From Metaphire vulgaris (Eukaryota > Annelida > Clitellata > Crassiclitellata > Megascolecidae), in the NCBI GenBank assembly GCA_018105865.1, contig CM030856.1, forward strand, positions 9,405,153 through 9,469,152: a DNA stretch of 64,000 nucleotides. Direction: 5' to 3'. The notes below the pieces were generated by a model that made no database searches, was not told where the DNA came from, and worked only from the letters and a program-made list of their open reading frames with translations. The position numbers and the translations under genes were made by a program. Numbering within the stretch: position 1 is the first letter of the stretch; each line of letters begins with the position of its first letter. Below are positions 49,501-61,458 of this stretch, in pieces.

Positions 49501-51994
49501 ATACCTCTACAACGTCCTTCAAGTACCCCGGGTTAAGAACCACTGTTTTGGATATTGCTCTGTGTACACTTAATGAGAAACTTTATTCATGTCAAGCACA
49601 GCATCAAATGAAAATAAACAGTAGAACAGAAACAAACACAATCAAACTAAATACACATAGACTACTGGTAGTTATAGTGTAGACTGTGGATAGTTACAAC
49701 GAGCCTCAATCACTAACTGCCACTAACACTGCATCATGTATCCTGCCTCTGCCCTCAGCCAAACTCTAGCAATACAAATCGGCAAAGTACAGCCACTTCT
49801 TTAAGTATTTGTCAATGAAAGAAGCTTGTTGCTTTTTCACAACAGCATGTATATCTTCCAAACCCATCATTACTCTAATACAATCAACATTACCTGCATC
49901 ACTTTCACATCATTAATGTAAAAGGTTTTGTATTGGACATTCAATGAAACGAAACAGGTGACGACATGGACCTCTGTCCTGCATTGAAGGTCATAGTTGT
50001 TGAAATTTTGTATGAAGGTTATACAAGCCTCTGGGGCTTGCCAAGGTCCTCCGGAGCACTGGGCCCCTCCTTGCTACAGAGCAATGTCCACACTGCAGCT
50101 CTCTTGTAGGCACTAAATTCTGTCTTGATTTAAAGACTGTGACATTTTCTCTTTTTTTATCATTATTGCCATCATGAATTCTTCTTGAGCTAAAGCTAAA
50201 AGAATGAAACTATAATATGCATGAGCTGTTTGCTCGATATGAAGCAGTCTAAGAACTTGGCTGGTTCTGATGATATTAGTTCCACAACGACTAAAAATTG
50301 ACTACTTTTCTAGTTGTGTTTGACATTTTTACCAGTATTAGCAGACATTTTATGCAAGTAATAGTGCATTATGATCACTTAATAACAATATGTATGTGTG
50401 CTAGTAACTGCATGTGACTGAATAATTACTATATTGGAATTTTCAAAAATTGTCAATTTTTAACAATTTTTGCTGGAACAGTCATTTTCCATGAGATGTT
50501 CTATTAAGACTACAGTACTTCAGAAAAATCACTTGATTATTAAATGCTACATTGAATTGTGTTCTGAAGCTAATGAATGTTTTTATCTGTGAGGTTGTCA
50601 TAATGTTTGAAGTGTTCACTATCTGTTGTAACACTGAGTATTTATTTCCCATGCAAAAATTGATGTTTTAGGGATCTGGTTGTTCTGGCGACGTAGACCA
50701 CGAAGTTCGTGATCTAACAACCTCGGTGTGTTCAGAGGACTCAATTGACTTGTCTTCAGAAAATCTGGCTGCCGAATGGGATTCAGAGAATCTTGCTACC
50801 TTGCAGCAATCAGATAACGCAGTACTACGTAGAAGAAAGTTTGAAGGTAGCAGACACGGAGACGAGGCTGCCGTTGAGATGGGACGTTGCAATGATCTAT
50901 CCATTAGTTCTCCCTCTAGTGACAGCGTTGTGAAATCTGATGATAAGAGTATTTCTTTGTCCGCAGACTTCATTCGCAGGTCATCATCTTCAGATAATAT
51001 CTCGTCCGGGAGTTTGAGGTCATTTAACTCGGGTACCAATTTGGATCTGTCGATGGCTTCTGTTGATTATCTGACAAATGCAGGTCTGTATTCGGGCAAT
51101 GATGATAAGGATGAATTTTCGTTGTTCAGGAGAAGGGCTTCTCAGAATGTGATGCCGGAGATTTTCGATCACAGCACTCCAGTTGATCATCTCCCATTGT
51201 CGTTCCATCGCAGACGCAGCCATCTTGACTGGATGTATTCTCCAAATGGATTTGCCATCGACTCTGATGTTGTGGCAAAGAGTATGTCATGCTACGACTG
51301 CGTTCGTGATTCTCCCGTTGCAAGTAGAAGTTGTGTGAGCGTTGATCTTGGGGTAATGTCCGCTGTTTCGAGCGTCATCTCTGACCTTGATGGCGACAGA
51401 AGGCTGAGCTGTTACGCCGTCAACAACATGGAAAAACTGCAGGACGAGCTGAGTATCATCCAGTCGGAAATGGAAGAGATCCGGGACAAGGTCGGACAGT
51501 TGCAGTCGCAGGGACGGCCCCAGTACAAACTTTGCAATTTCGATGTCTCTGTTGACGAAGACTTAGAGCCTATAATAACTCCACGTCAGCAGATGCTGTA
51601 CGAAATGCACCAGATGCCGGCTTTTGAGGGCGATTTAAGCCAGCGTAACAGCGATTACGTGTGGGACTATGATTTCGACGTTGAGGTTAAAGATGACAAA
51701 CGTCGACCGTCGTGTGGCAGCGAGTTTGAAGGAGAAAGCATTGGGCAGTTGGAATCGTTTGTTATGTATCGAACCAAGAAAGCAGCGCGCGATTCTTTCC
51801 GGCGTAAGAGGTGCAGTCTTTCGCAGTCGATCGACATGTTGCGTCTCAGCCGTAGCGACAGTGTCTTCGACTGTTCTACGCCTTCGTTCAATGAAGATTT
51901 CTTGGATAAGAAATCCTGTAATTTATTTGACGTGAATAGACGGTTGTCGGGTCATCTTGTCATTCCAGAGCTGGGCGAATTTTCCGACATTTAA
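42667..51994 (+). CDS. single-pass membrane protein with Ser/Arg-rich cytoplasmic domain, unnamed
   Basis: Three exons: 42667-42694, 48664-48911, 50672-51994. The start has a strong context (caccATGG). The nine-codon first exon ends at TTCG|gtgagc, and phases 1 and 0 join cleanly to give 532 residues. Residues about 13-35 (TLGMLCLLGIGLGIGTIIIF) form a membrane anchor followed by basic HLLRHILKRK. Then come an Asp run (SDDDDDDKDE) and a long Ser-rich region, with a short coiled coil (MEKLQDELSIIQSEMEEIRD) in the third exon. R-R-x-S type sites recur: RRSSS, RRRASQ, RRRSH, RRLSC, RRPSC, RRLSG. The N-terminal anchor plus coiled coil recalls RMDN3/PTPIP51-like tethers, but there is no TPR region, so that link is weak. 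An alternative start at 48654 exists. ATTAAA at 52040 is a possible polyadenylation signal. Confidence 0.75.
42900..43456 (-). pseudogene. retroelement fragment with CPCG zinc motif and endonuclease-like domain
   Basis: The minus strand reads HLCPCGK...HGLSCKLGPGRLARH, a C-C-H-C type cluster, followed by LNDVVYRALARAGIPSV, RPDGMTMIPW and CLVWDVTV. After a frame change it continues into DVSPGAAAEAASVRK and a conserved-looking tail. The PDG...W...WDVT pattern resembles a PD-(D/E)xK-like nuclease module found at the end of some animal retroelement proteins. It is a broken fragment, opposite in orientation to the host gene, ending near (TA)n tracts on both sides. Family assignment is from memory of similar proteins and needs a search. 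Confidence 0.55.
44036..44092 (+). repeat. degenerate interstitial telomere-like tract
   Basis: Variants of CCCTAA (aaccctaaccc, aaaccctaac, aaacctaaccc, gaaccctaaacc) fill about 55 bases. Copies of TGTCGGTTAA(C/T)TCACCGCCAAC precede it and an inverted related copy (TTGGCAGTGAATTAACTGGCAA) follows it. Confidence 0.7.
44150..44700 (-). pseudogene. internally deleted mariner-type transposase
   Basis: On the minus strand fragments in several frames read like a mariner/Tc1-group transposase: MIQENRRLTRKSIAMA then VYDILHDILGYRKV (helix-turn-helix part), and after a gap MPPNSPDLSQS and a C-terminal [12 protein letters not shown]. The catalytic centre between these parts is largely missing and frames are broken. 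NGGHFEHKF endings also occur at 6100-6240 and 32080-32220. Confidence 0.6.
44857..45028. mobile_element. G-rich nonautonomous element
   Basis: CAGGGTTATTTCTAGGATT left end, right part gggggtgtaaaaataatcc. The inverse copy lies at 62398-62573 and a partial one at about 57703-57780. Confidence 0.5.
45221..45474 (+). repeat. tandem duplication, 127-base unit
   Basis: Two adjacent copies of a unit starting gggcaatttatcawagtt and ending tttacttagtgacaca. Confidence 0.9.
46094..46440 (-). pseudogene. LINE C-terminal fragment
   Basis: Minus strand reads FWERSFTRGNPLLWNSLPD and LEMFATRLKTHLF, the CR1/L2-like C-terminus. It is followed by an agcgctctt...gcactatataaatt 3' UTR and an (ACTA)n tail at 46094-46112. 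Confidence 0.65.
47552..47750. mobile_element. small hAT-type MITE
   Basis: CTGGGTTCTCCAAAATT and AATTTGGAGACCTCTG termini with perfect duplication atgtacat. Confidence 0.7.
48912..50671 (+). other. intron 2 of the membrane-protein gene
   Basis: Donor GAG|gtgaat, acceptor gttttag. It contains one hAT-type element (49215-49545). The rest (49546-50671) shows no recognisable gene or repeat. Confidence 0.75.
49215..49545. mobile_element. hAT-type element in intron 2 of the membrane-protein gene
   Basis: CAGTGGTTCTTAAC and GTTAAGAACCACTG termini, flanks ttttagat and ttttggat. Inverted member of the family at 12779. Confidence 0.75.
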
Positions 51995-52983
51995 CTCGCT
52001 GACCTTCCAAACACAGACGAAGCATAATCTGAATTTTGCATTAAAAGGCTATAGCTTATTTAACGATTTTATTTTTGCAATATGCAAATATTTTGGACTT
52101 GAAACTGTTTCTTATTAGTGTGTTATTATATGTTTTTAGCACTGACGTCAGATTTTCTATTTTTACCGAACCTTATTTTTGGCTATATTTTCATAATTTA
52201 ATATTAGTGTAAATATGATAATGTGTGACCTGTGGAATTTTGAAAACTTTCAACTGTTTTTTTCTGGCACAATTGTTTGTTATTATATTTAGCAAAAGAA
52301 AATATTTATAACTGATTTTAACCATTGAGTTTACTTGAATTCGGTTGATTGAATATGTTTGTGGTTGTGCTTTGAATTGTACTTGACATTACATTTGGCA
52401 AAAGAATTTAATTTATAATAGAATTCTATATATCTTTTTAAAAGTATAATTCTATGTATCCTTATTCTGGTGAATTTGCTTCAGGTTACTTTGTTTAAAT
52501 TCAAATTGTATCTCAATCCAAGTGACCAAGATGCAGTCTGAGCTTTTGCTCTATAATTTTTTTGGGGACTCAATTACTGACTCAATTACTTTTCTTAATA
52601 TATTTTTGTTGCATTTAATGCGGTTAGCAGTTTCTAAGGTTTGATCTACAGGTTCTGTCTTAGTTACAATATTTGACATTCTCTTATATTGTGCCATATT
52701 TAGGTCTGTGAGTTTTCAGGATGGGAATTTTAGTTGACTCTAGTCATTGTGTTTAGGTTAGCAGTCAAAATATAGGCATACTGCTTTGGATTAATCTGGT
52801 GATTAATTTCTTATCTGCTCAACTTTGAACTGAATTCTATTAAATATCAGCATGTCAAGCACTCTTGTCCTTGTTCTTTCATGCAGTGATTCAATTACCG
52901 GTAAATTCATTGTCGAAGTAAGCAGTTTACAGTTTTGTTGACCTATTGAGAGGTTAATGGTCATTAGAAGAAGTGCTCGAGTC
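51995..52983 (+). other. 3' flank of the membrane-protein gene
   Basis: AT-rich sequence, presumably 3' UTR at first. ATTAAA at 52040-52045 is the first candidate polyadenylation hexamer. Nothing else recognised. Confidence 0.4.
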
Positions 52984-53164
52984 CAGTGGTGTAGCCAGGA
53001 TTTCCGGAAGTGGGGTTGAAAAAAAAGGTCGATAACCGCCAAGGGGGGTTTTCACCCCAGAAATCGCTTCAAAAAATAAAAATTGCATGGGAACACATGA
53101 AAAAAATTTTTTGTGCCGTCCAAGGGGGTTTTAACCCCCAAACCCTCCGTGGTTATGCCACTTG
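52984..53164. mobile_element. 181-base hAT-type MITE
   Basis: CAGTGGTGTAGCCAGG and GTGGTTATGCCACTTG ends with perfect duplication ctcgagtc. Confidence 0.75.
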
Positions 53165-53715
53165 CTCGAGTCCACACTATATTTCTATAAGCTCTTTTTT
53201 GCCATTAAATTTTATCTGTAGAGGTGTCTTATCTGTAGAGGTTCTGCCTGTCTCAGGCATGTGATGTGGTTTTATTATTGGTTTTTCTTGTGTTCTAATT
53301 GTTGTCGTTTCCATTTGTTATATTATGTTCCTTGGCTGTATTTTGGTTCTCTGGATGTTGTATTAGTTTCTGACAGAGGTGTTGGTGTCAGAGACAAATA
53401 ATTTGCATTTTATGCAGCCTTTCATTTCTGTCCAAACAAATATGCATAGCTGCTCAAAAATGGTTTGGTTCTTTTGAATGGTTCAGTTTTATGTGAACTT
53501 GAATTAGATGCACACTAGACGGACTGTAGTGATTTTCTTATTGTCAGCAAATGGTGCTCATGTATTTGGTATTTTAGGGTGCTGCAAATATCACATAAAT
53601 TTGTGAGAAAATAATATGCACTTGAATATCTTTGGCATTAATTGATGGATAGCTTTAATGTTATTTTATTTCATAACGTAGTCATGCCAATAATATTATT
53701 TTTTAATTTTATTAA

Positions 53716-53970
53716 TTGCACAAAGGATTTCTTCTTCATGTGCCATGTATTGCTGCATTGGCGACCATGGATTTCCACTCTTCTCTGTTTCTGGCTTTCC
53801 TTATCGGTTTGATGTTGTCTTTAGTTCTTGTTGCTTCTGTTTGTATACTTTATTCTTTGTCTTCCCCTCTTTTTCCTGTTATGACTACATTTTCCAATCA
53901 GTCCTTTCTTATTAGATGTTCAAAAAATTCCAACTGTTTTCTTATGGTTTTTATCAATTTTCTTTAAAGG
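53716..53970 (-). pseudogene. decayed RTE-like LINE C-terminus
   Basis: Minus strand carries a KKRGRQRIKYTN-type motif, then a KQRRVEIHGRQC region and NTWHMKKK, the shape of the 'GRQR...REEW...' tail of RTE elements. Frames are broken. Confidence 0.45.
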
Positions 53971-55615
53971 ACACTGCTTGGTTAAATTGGTTGATTTACA
54001 GTTTTAAGGTTTGAGTCAGAAACTGCAATGTCTTACTTGGATATATACAGTCATAAATTTCTATGTTAACTGTTCAAGTGCTATAAAATTCATAGGAATG
54101 ACTTCTTTTTGTGCATAAAACTGCCTTCTGACAGGTACAAGCATTTATTATAATTTCACATGGAAGCTATCCAGACTGTTTATGTGACTTTTCTGTTTTA
54201 CCAATAATTGTGAATTGAAGAATTTACATATCAGCAATACTATAGTAACAGGAATCTGATTTGTGGCTGTATTGTTGGTGAGGTGCCTTATTGTGTTGAA
54301 AATTATTTGAACAAAGATTAACTGCAGCTATTTTTTGACTGAAATAAATAGACAAAGAAGCCTTGAATTTTAAATTTGTTTCAAGTCTCCAAACAAATGT
54401 TTGTGATACTTTTTTATGTCTAGCAATCGATGAGTAGCGTTAATGTAGTAGTCAATGGGAAGGATTCTGATGTTAAATGTGCTTAAAATATCAAGTGACT
54501 TCAGCAATTTCTTTTTGCATAGATATTGCGGCATTTACACGCGTTTGGTAAAGTAATCCTTAATCTGAATTTAAGTAAAGATTTGCTTTTGAAAACAATA
54601 TCTTTCATTTTTTCTAAAAAGCTAGAGTGTGATTTATAAAAACAGGAATTGAAACCTTTCTAAAACAGTAGCTTAACTTTGGCTTTTGATGATGTTTCTG
54701 ATCAGTTTTGCTTTTGATGTTATAAATTATTGCATGTGTGTTTAGCTGCATGCATAAAACAGGAAGTTTATAATTTTCAATCAATGTTTATAGGAAGAAT
54801 TTGAGATTTGCATTTTCTCAGCATAATTCATTAAGTGGGTTTATGTCTGACAGCTGGACAAACTGAGTAAATGTATCAATTAGTTTTTATTTACAGTATC
54901 GATGACCAGTTATAAATTTATCGTTTATATATATTTGTAAAAATTCTTTTGTGCCTTGAAAATTTATCGAAAAGTTTGAATTTACAGTGTTGTGCTTTAT
55001 AAAATGAAATATGATGGATTAATATTTTGCAAACTGCTATCGTGTAACTTGTTATTCAGTGTTATTTACAAGAATTGCCAGTACAGTGTCAAATGTTGAT
55101 CATGTGCTTTGTTATCATTGTTATCTGTTGTGTGGCTTAGTTATAGAGTCCCTGGACTAATATTACTTTCCTGTCACAAAACAGTTTCATTTTTAACAAC
55201 GGTGTTTGATTTTCCTGAGGGTTTGGATTTACAAGTTACAATCCTCTTCAGTGTTGGTGGAAGATTTTCTACCGGGGTGGTGGAAAATATTGGGGTTTGA
55301 TTTCCTGACCTCCCGGCTCCCACTAATGGTTGAACATTTTAATTTTTCATCGGGGTAGGAAAGGAAATTTTCCTTTCTAAATTTCCCAAAATTTAGAAAG
55401 GATATTTCTTCAGGGTTTGTATTACAAGATCAATACATATGCCAATTTGTTAAGAACAATAGGCTTACATGTTCAGTTGTGCGAAAATTATAATTCATTT
55501 ATTTATTGAAAAGTTTGAGTGTCAATGTTGTGCTTTATAAAATGAAATATGATTGATAATTTTCTGTTTAGTTTGAGATACTGTTCAATTAATAAAATGC
55601 AAACAGGTACAGTTC
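53971..55615. other. noncoding stretch
   Basis: AT-rich, no exon or clear mobile element. A 40-base block (aaaagtttgaatttacagtg / aaaagtttgagtgtcaatgt followed by ttgtgctttataaaatgaaa) recurs at 54970 and 55508. Confidence 0.5.
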
Positions 55616-55625
55616 AATAGCAATT

Positions 55626-55647
55626 ATATATATATATATATTATATA

Positions 55648-55695
<48 letters not shown>

Positions 55696-55702
55696 TATAT
55701 AT
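55626..55702 (+). repeat. (TA)n microsatellite
   Basis: Almost pure TA with three short interruptions. Confidence 0.9.
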
Positions 55703-56264
55703 AGACACAAACAATAGGGCCTACATGTTCAGTTGTGTGAATTATACTATTGTTCTTAATAAACTGGCAGATGTACTGATCTTGTATATATAAATACAAG
55801 TTAATTAAAATCTGGATAGTTATTCAGATTGAACTGTATATTGTTTGTTGTCAACAAGTGTTTATTAGAATCCTTCTGATTCATTCCAGATGCTTGCCCA
55901 TTTTCTGTGATGATGGCTGTTATTTGTAGTCCAATCAAGCAATATGATTATATATTGGTGAATAGTATTTTTGGTTTTCAGGCATTGCTTATTGTGCCTA
56001 TTTTTTATTATGTACTCATTACTGTTGCAAATGGCTTACAGAGTAAACATTTAGTCATGAGTTTTTTTCCAGTATGTCATTGCCACTTTCGCTTGTCTAA
56101 TAAAAGTATTTATTTATATTTGTGTGAGTATTTATTCTTTATTTCCTACAGGCCATCGTTTGTTTGTTTGCATTGTTTGGCTGTTTGCTGTGATAGAAGC
56201 TTGTTGGCACCATTTCACACAAAATACTATATACTATGAACAGCAACAGATTCCCATATAAAGC

Positions 56265-56360
56265 ACAATACTCATACAAAGAAGGCAAAAGAGGAAGAGG
56301 AAGACCCGGGAAAAAGTGGATAGATAACATCAAGAAGACTTCGAAAGATATAATATAATA
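56265..56360 (+). pseudogene. RTE-like LINE C-terminal fragment
   Basis: Reads KRGRGRPGKKWIDNIKKTSK, the typical GRGRPxxRWxDNIK tail. Confidence 0.6.
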
Positions 56361-56558
56361 TAACAAGGTTTAAAGTGGTTCAGTAGGGACTGCCCTGTGT
56401 GAGAACCACTGTTGAATTTACAGTGGGGACCTCTGTACTATATCAAATGACAATAATAGATGGAACGAGATTAACAACGGAAAAAGATAAATGGAAAAGT
56501 TTTGTGTCTAGCTATTGCCGCTAATGAGTTGGCAGAAAGCAACTATGACTTACTATAG

Positions 56559-56864
56559 CAGCGGTTCCCAAACTGTGGTCCGCGGACCGGAGGGGGTCCG
56601 CGGAGGATATGGCGGGGGTCCGCAAGAGCCTCAAAATATTTAGGGTTAGGCCTAGCCTTAACCCAGATGATCTTATTTTGCTTGTCACTACATTTAGGAA
56701 GGATGATATTTCTGATAATCTTATGACCTTTTTTGCTTGTCGCTACATTTAGGAAGAATGATATCTTTTTTCTTGTCACTTGTTCACTTGTTAAATAATG
56801 TGGTCCGTGCGCTAAGCTGGAAACAAAATAGGGGTCCGCGATCCAAAAAGTTTGGGAACCTCTG
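56559..56864. mobile_element. hAT-type MITE
   Basis: CAGCGGTTCCCAAACT and AGTTTGGGAACCTCTG ends with perfect duplication tactatag. Confidence 0.8.
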
Positions 56865-56955
56865 TACTATAGCATTAACGCAATAGTAGGTTGAAAGAAA
56901 ATTGAAATATTTCAGACGTTTAGCATGACGGGGAAACACCACAGAAAAGTTCGTA

Positions 56956-57243
<288 letters not shown>

Positions 57244-58402
57244 GGGTTAGGTCACTCCTTTTTCTACGATATGTAGTGCATTGTTGCGTCCAAATACTCG
57301 TCGTTAATATCGTCCAGATAACTATAGGTTATAATGGTTTTTGGAGCGGGTAAATTTAGGGGAACGTGGCCCCTGGAGATGCCTAGGGCATGGGCATATA
57401 GGCCTACTCTGCAGTCCAAGTGACTCGCATGATGAAAACTTGAAAAGTAACAAACAGTTCAGCTAAGGAAGCATCCTGTCCTAGTTTTCGCCAGAATAGG
57501 GGCCCCGGCCTCCCCAGTGCTCCCGGTGGCTACGCCAGTGAAAACGTACGCGGCTTTGAAAAATGAAAATACAGACAAATTAAGGATCGATTCATATAGT
57601 AAGCCTAGTAAATAAGTAAAGTTTTTCCAGATAGGCTACCTCAAGGGTAGCCTCAAGGCTCATAGGGCGACGCTGATCTCCGTTTTCGAGGTCCTCAGCC
57701 CAGGGTTATTTCTAGGATTGTGAATGGGGGGGGGGTATCGACCTCAAATTGGGGGGGGGTGTTAGAACGCCTGTTTTACTGTTGAAACTCGCAAAATGCA
57801 TTCTCTGATACAGAACTGCTGAAATAGCGTTGATGTATTTTCTGACTTTCTGAATAATATTTTGTCGTCGAATCATGGTGTTGTGCTCTAAAACCCCCAG
57901 CATTTTAGGCCTATCTTTTAAGAAATCTGCTATTGCGTAGGCCTATAGAAAAAAATCAACGTTTTAACAAACTCGACATGAAGAATTTAGACCTACTGAA
58001 ATGTCTAATTATTTTAGATTTTAAAAACTTAAAGATGAAGCGACCCCGGTTTAATTATCCGTTGTTAAAAGCTATCAGAGAGCAGAGTACGGAAATAACT
58101 GCCCGTTTATCTGCTGCAACGCGTTTCTATGGTTTATCCTGTAGATTGCTTCGAATAGATATGGATTTTACCTCCGACAAAGAAGCATAATTTATAAGAA
58201 CAAACAAGAAAGATTTTCTACAAGAATCGTTCTACGCTTCGTCACATGATCTTTCGTGACTTCGACTCCAGCGAGGCTATTAATCTGCCAAGAGCCGTTC
58301 ACTTGCTTTCAACAGATTTATCCTTGTCTCGACAAAAGGCAGGAAAAGTACAGTAGACATAATCACGCGCCAATTAAATATTTACACGAAATCACGAACG
58401 AC

Positions 58403-59407
58403 GTATAGTTCAGTGGCTAAAGTCCATAAAAGCCAAGAATCGTTCACTTCTGGATAAAAGCATGCCACTTGGCACAGTTATAGGGTACATGGCCCAGAAC
58501 AATTTCCCCAAGGGATGCACAAGTTTTTGTTATCTCTTACCATGCAATTTGGCACCATAAATTTTCTTGATAATTTGTAAAAAAAAATCCGCTTGATCTG
58601 CAGTACGTAGACAAATGACAATCGATACAGTGCCAAATAAACAATACTAAGTAATAATAATATTGTGCTTATAGAGTGTACAGATATGAATATTATCATT
58701 TCATGTCGCTTTTACTCCGAAACTAAAATACGATAAGGGTAATTCCGCATCAAATCAAAACGCTTTTGAATAAAATCGGACGCCACCATCTCAGATTGTG
58801 ATGAAAACTGGCATAATTGTTCATACCCATGAGCAATGTCGCCAATAGCATTCTCTGTAGATAAAAATGTCCCTTAAAATGTTCAATTTACGCATTAGAG
58901 AATACCACAGGCAACATTCTGAATGACAAGCACTTTTGTTCTACAAGAGATAGTGGCCTAATTTTTGAAAATCTTGATTAGCAGGTGCTCTTCACTTCTC
59001 TGTCAAAAGTGCTAGCCATTCACACGTCTGCCAATACCATTCTCTGTAGTTTAAAAATGTCCTTTAAAATGTCCAATTTACGCATTCGAGAATACCACAG
59101 TCAAAATTCTGAATGCCAAGCACTTTTGATATAAAACTAGATAGATTGGTATTGGCAAACGTGTGAATGGCTAGCACTTTTGATTTCCGTACCCTATAAC
59201 ACGGGGTACCCCTACCCCTAGCCCTATGGGTACCACTACTCCTAGGGGTACCCCTACCTCTAGTCATACCCCTAGGTGTACCCCTACCCTTAAGTTTATT
59301 CGAATGCCTCTGGACAGAATGTTACTAAATTATAAGAAGTGTCAATATTCAAAATTTCATGCTTTTATCCACAAAATGAACAATCATACGGCTTATCAAC
59401 TGTACTA
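58403..59407 (+). repeat. dispersed segment, first copy
   Basis: Matches 61109-62389 almost throughout, from tagttcagtggctaaagtcc to cggcttatcaactgtacta. It includes a GGGGTACCCCTA-rich patch at 59204-59290. Confidence 0.85.
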
Positions 59408-59409
59408 TG

Positions 59410-60831
59410 TTGAAAAGAGGATTTATAAGGCCTTGATATCGAAAAATCTAATCAATTTGAAGAAATTCTCCGACAAAACCCACATTTTCCACTTGTTCAT
59501 TCTTTACTGCTTTTAGCTGTGAAAGAATAATCAATAATATCATTCTCAATTCCGATCTACAGGGTTCGAAATAGAGCACAACCACCCATTTCATACAACA
59601 CAATAATACCATTGACTGTACGAGAACGAGGGACATCAACTAAATGAAAGTCCTGCCGAATATCTTATGGAATGGCTAGTAGGGTGATCGAGGGAAGAGC
59701 CTCGTATTAAGATATCTGTTTCATTATAGGCCTACAACAGGTTTAATAGACATCAAAAACAAGTTTTATACTAATTATTCGCTGTGTGAGAGAAGCCAAT
59801 TGAAGGCCTGTTGAAAAGAGGGTTTATAAGGCCTTCATATCGAAAAATCTAATCAATTTGAAGAAATTCTCCGACAAAACCCACATTTTCCACTTGTTCC
59901 TTCTTTACTGCTTTTAGCTGTGAAAGAATAATCAATAATATCATTCTCAATTCCGATCTACAGGGTTCGAAATAGAGCACAACCAGCCATTTCATACAAC
60001 ACAATAATGCCATTGACTGTACGAGAACGAGGGACATCAACTAAATGAAAGTCCTGCCGAATATCTTATGGAATGGCTAGTAGGGTGATCGAGGGAAGAG
60101 CCTCGTATTAAGATATCTGTTTCATTATAGGCCTACAACAGGTTTAATAGACATCAAAAACAAATTTTATACCAATTATTCGCTGTGTGAGAGAAGCCAA
60201 TTGAAGGCCTGTTGAAAAGAGGATTTATAAGGCCTTGATATCGAAAAATCTAATCAATTTGAAGAAATTCTCCGACAAAACCCACATTTTCCACTTGTTC
60301 ATTCTTTACTGCTTTTAGCTGTGAAAGAATAATCAATAATATCATTCTCAATTCCGATCTACAGGGTTCGAAATAGAGCACAACCAGCCATTTCATACAA
60401 CACAATAATGCCATTGACTGTACGAGAACGAGGGACATCAACTAAATGAAAGTCCTGCCGAATATCTTATGGAATGGCTAGTAGGGCGATCGAGGGAAGA
60501 GCCTCGTATTAAGATATCTGTTTCATTATAGGCCTACAACAGGTTTAATAGACATCAAAAACAAGTTTTATACTAATTATTCGCTGTGTGAGAGAAGCCA
60601 ATTGAAGGCCTGTTGAAAAGAGGATTTATAAGGCCTTGATATCGAAAAATCTAATCAATTTGAAGAAATTCTCCGACAAAACCCACATTTTCCACTTGTT
60701 CCTCTTTACTGCTTTTAGCTGTGAAAGAATAATCAATAATATCATTCTCAATTCCGATCTACAGGGTTCGATATAGAGCACAACCAGCCATTTCATACAA
60801 CACAATAATGCCATTGACTGTACGAGAACGA
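59410..60831 (+). repeat. 401-base satellite, three full units and one partial
   Basis: Units begin at 59410, 59811, 60212 and 60613 (ttgaaaagagg). Copies differ at a few sites; the last stops after about 219 bases. The repeated 63-codon minus-strand frame is carried by the unit and shows no known motif. Confidence 0.95.
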
Positions 60832-60925
60832 ATTAAAACCACATTTTCTTGTGTCCCCATCTTCAATGCGTCAAATAGTTCCGGGATTGTCAGTATATTA
60901 TATCTCAATTTTATTCTAGTAATAA

Positions 60926-60928
60926 CAA

Positions 60929-61002
<74 letters not shown>

Positions 61003-61030
61003 ATAATAATAATAATAATAATAATAATTC
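60926..61030 (+). repeat. (CTA)n then (ATA)n microsatellite
   Basis: Perfect trinucleotide runs separating the satellite from the second copy of the segment. Confidence 0.95.
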
Positions 61031-61108
61031 AGACTGAAAGTCGTTGACGACGGTATGGAGCACTACTAAGAAAAAAAGGCGCACTGCGCCGTAAAAAAGG
61101 AGCACTGC

Positions 61109-61359
61109 GCCTTATAGTTCAGTGGCTAAAGTCCATAAAAGCCAAGAATCGTTCACTTCTGGATAAAAGCATGCCACTTGGCACAGTTATAGGGTACATG
61201 GCCCAGAACAATTTCGCCAAGGGAAGCAGAAGTTTTTGTTATCTCTTACCATGCAATTTGGCACCATAAATTTTCTTGATAATTTGTAAAAAAAAATCCG
61301 CTTGATCTGCAGTACGTAGACAAATGACAATCGATACAATGCCAAATAAACAATACTAA

Positions 61360-61458
<99 letters not shown>

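Noticed and set aside
50668..51039. 123-codon minus-strand frame opposite the third exon of the membrane-protein gene
   Set aside because: It is the shadow of the plus-strand coding frame, which has correct splice phases.
57933..58190. 85-codon plus-strand frame
   Set aside because: No recognisable motif, weak start context and repeat-rich surroundings.
59448..60441. Repeated 63-codon minus-strand frames as a small gene family
   Set aside because: They recur only because the 401-base unit is tandemly repeated; no motif, no signal peptide and no splice context.
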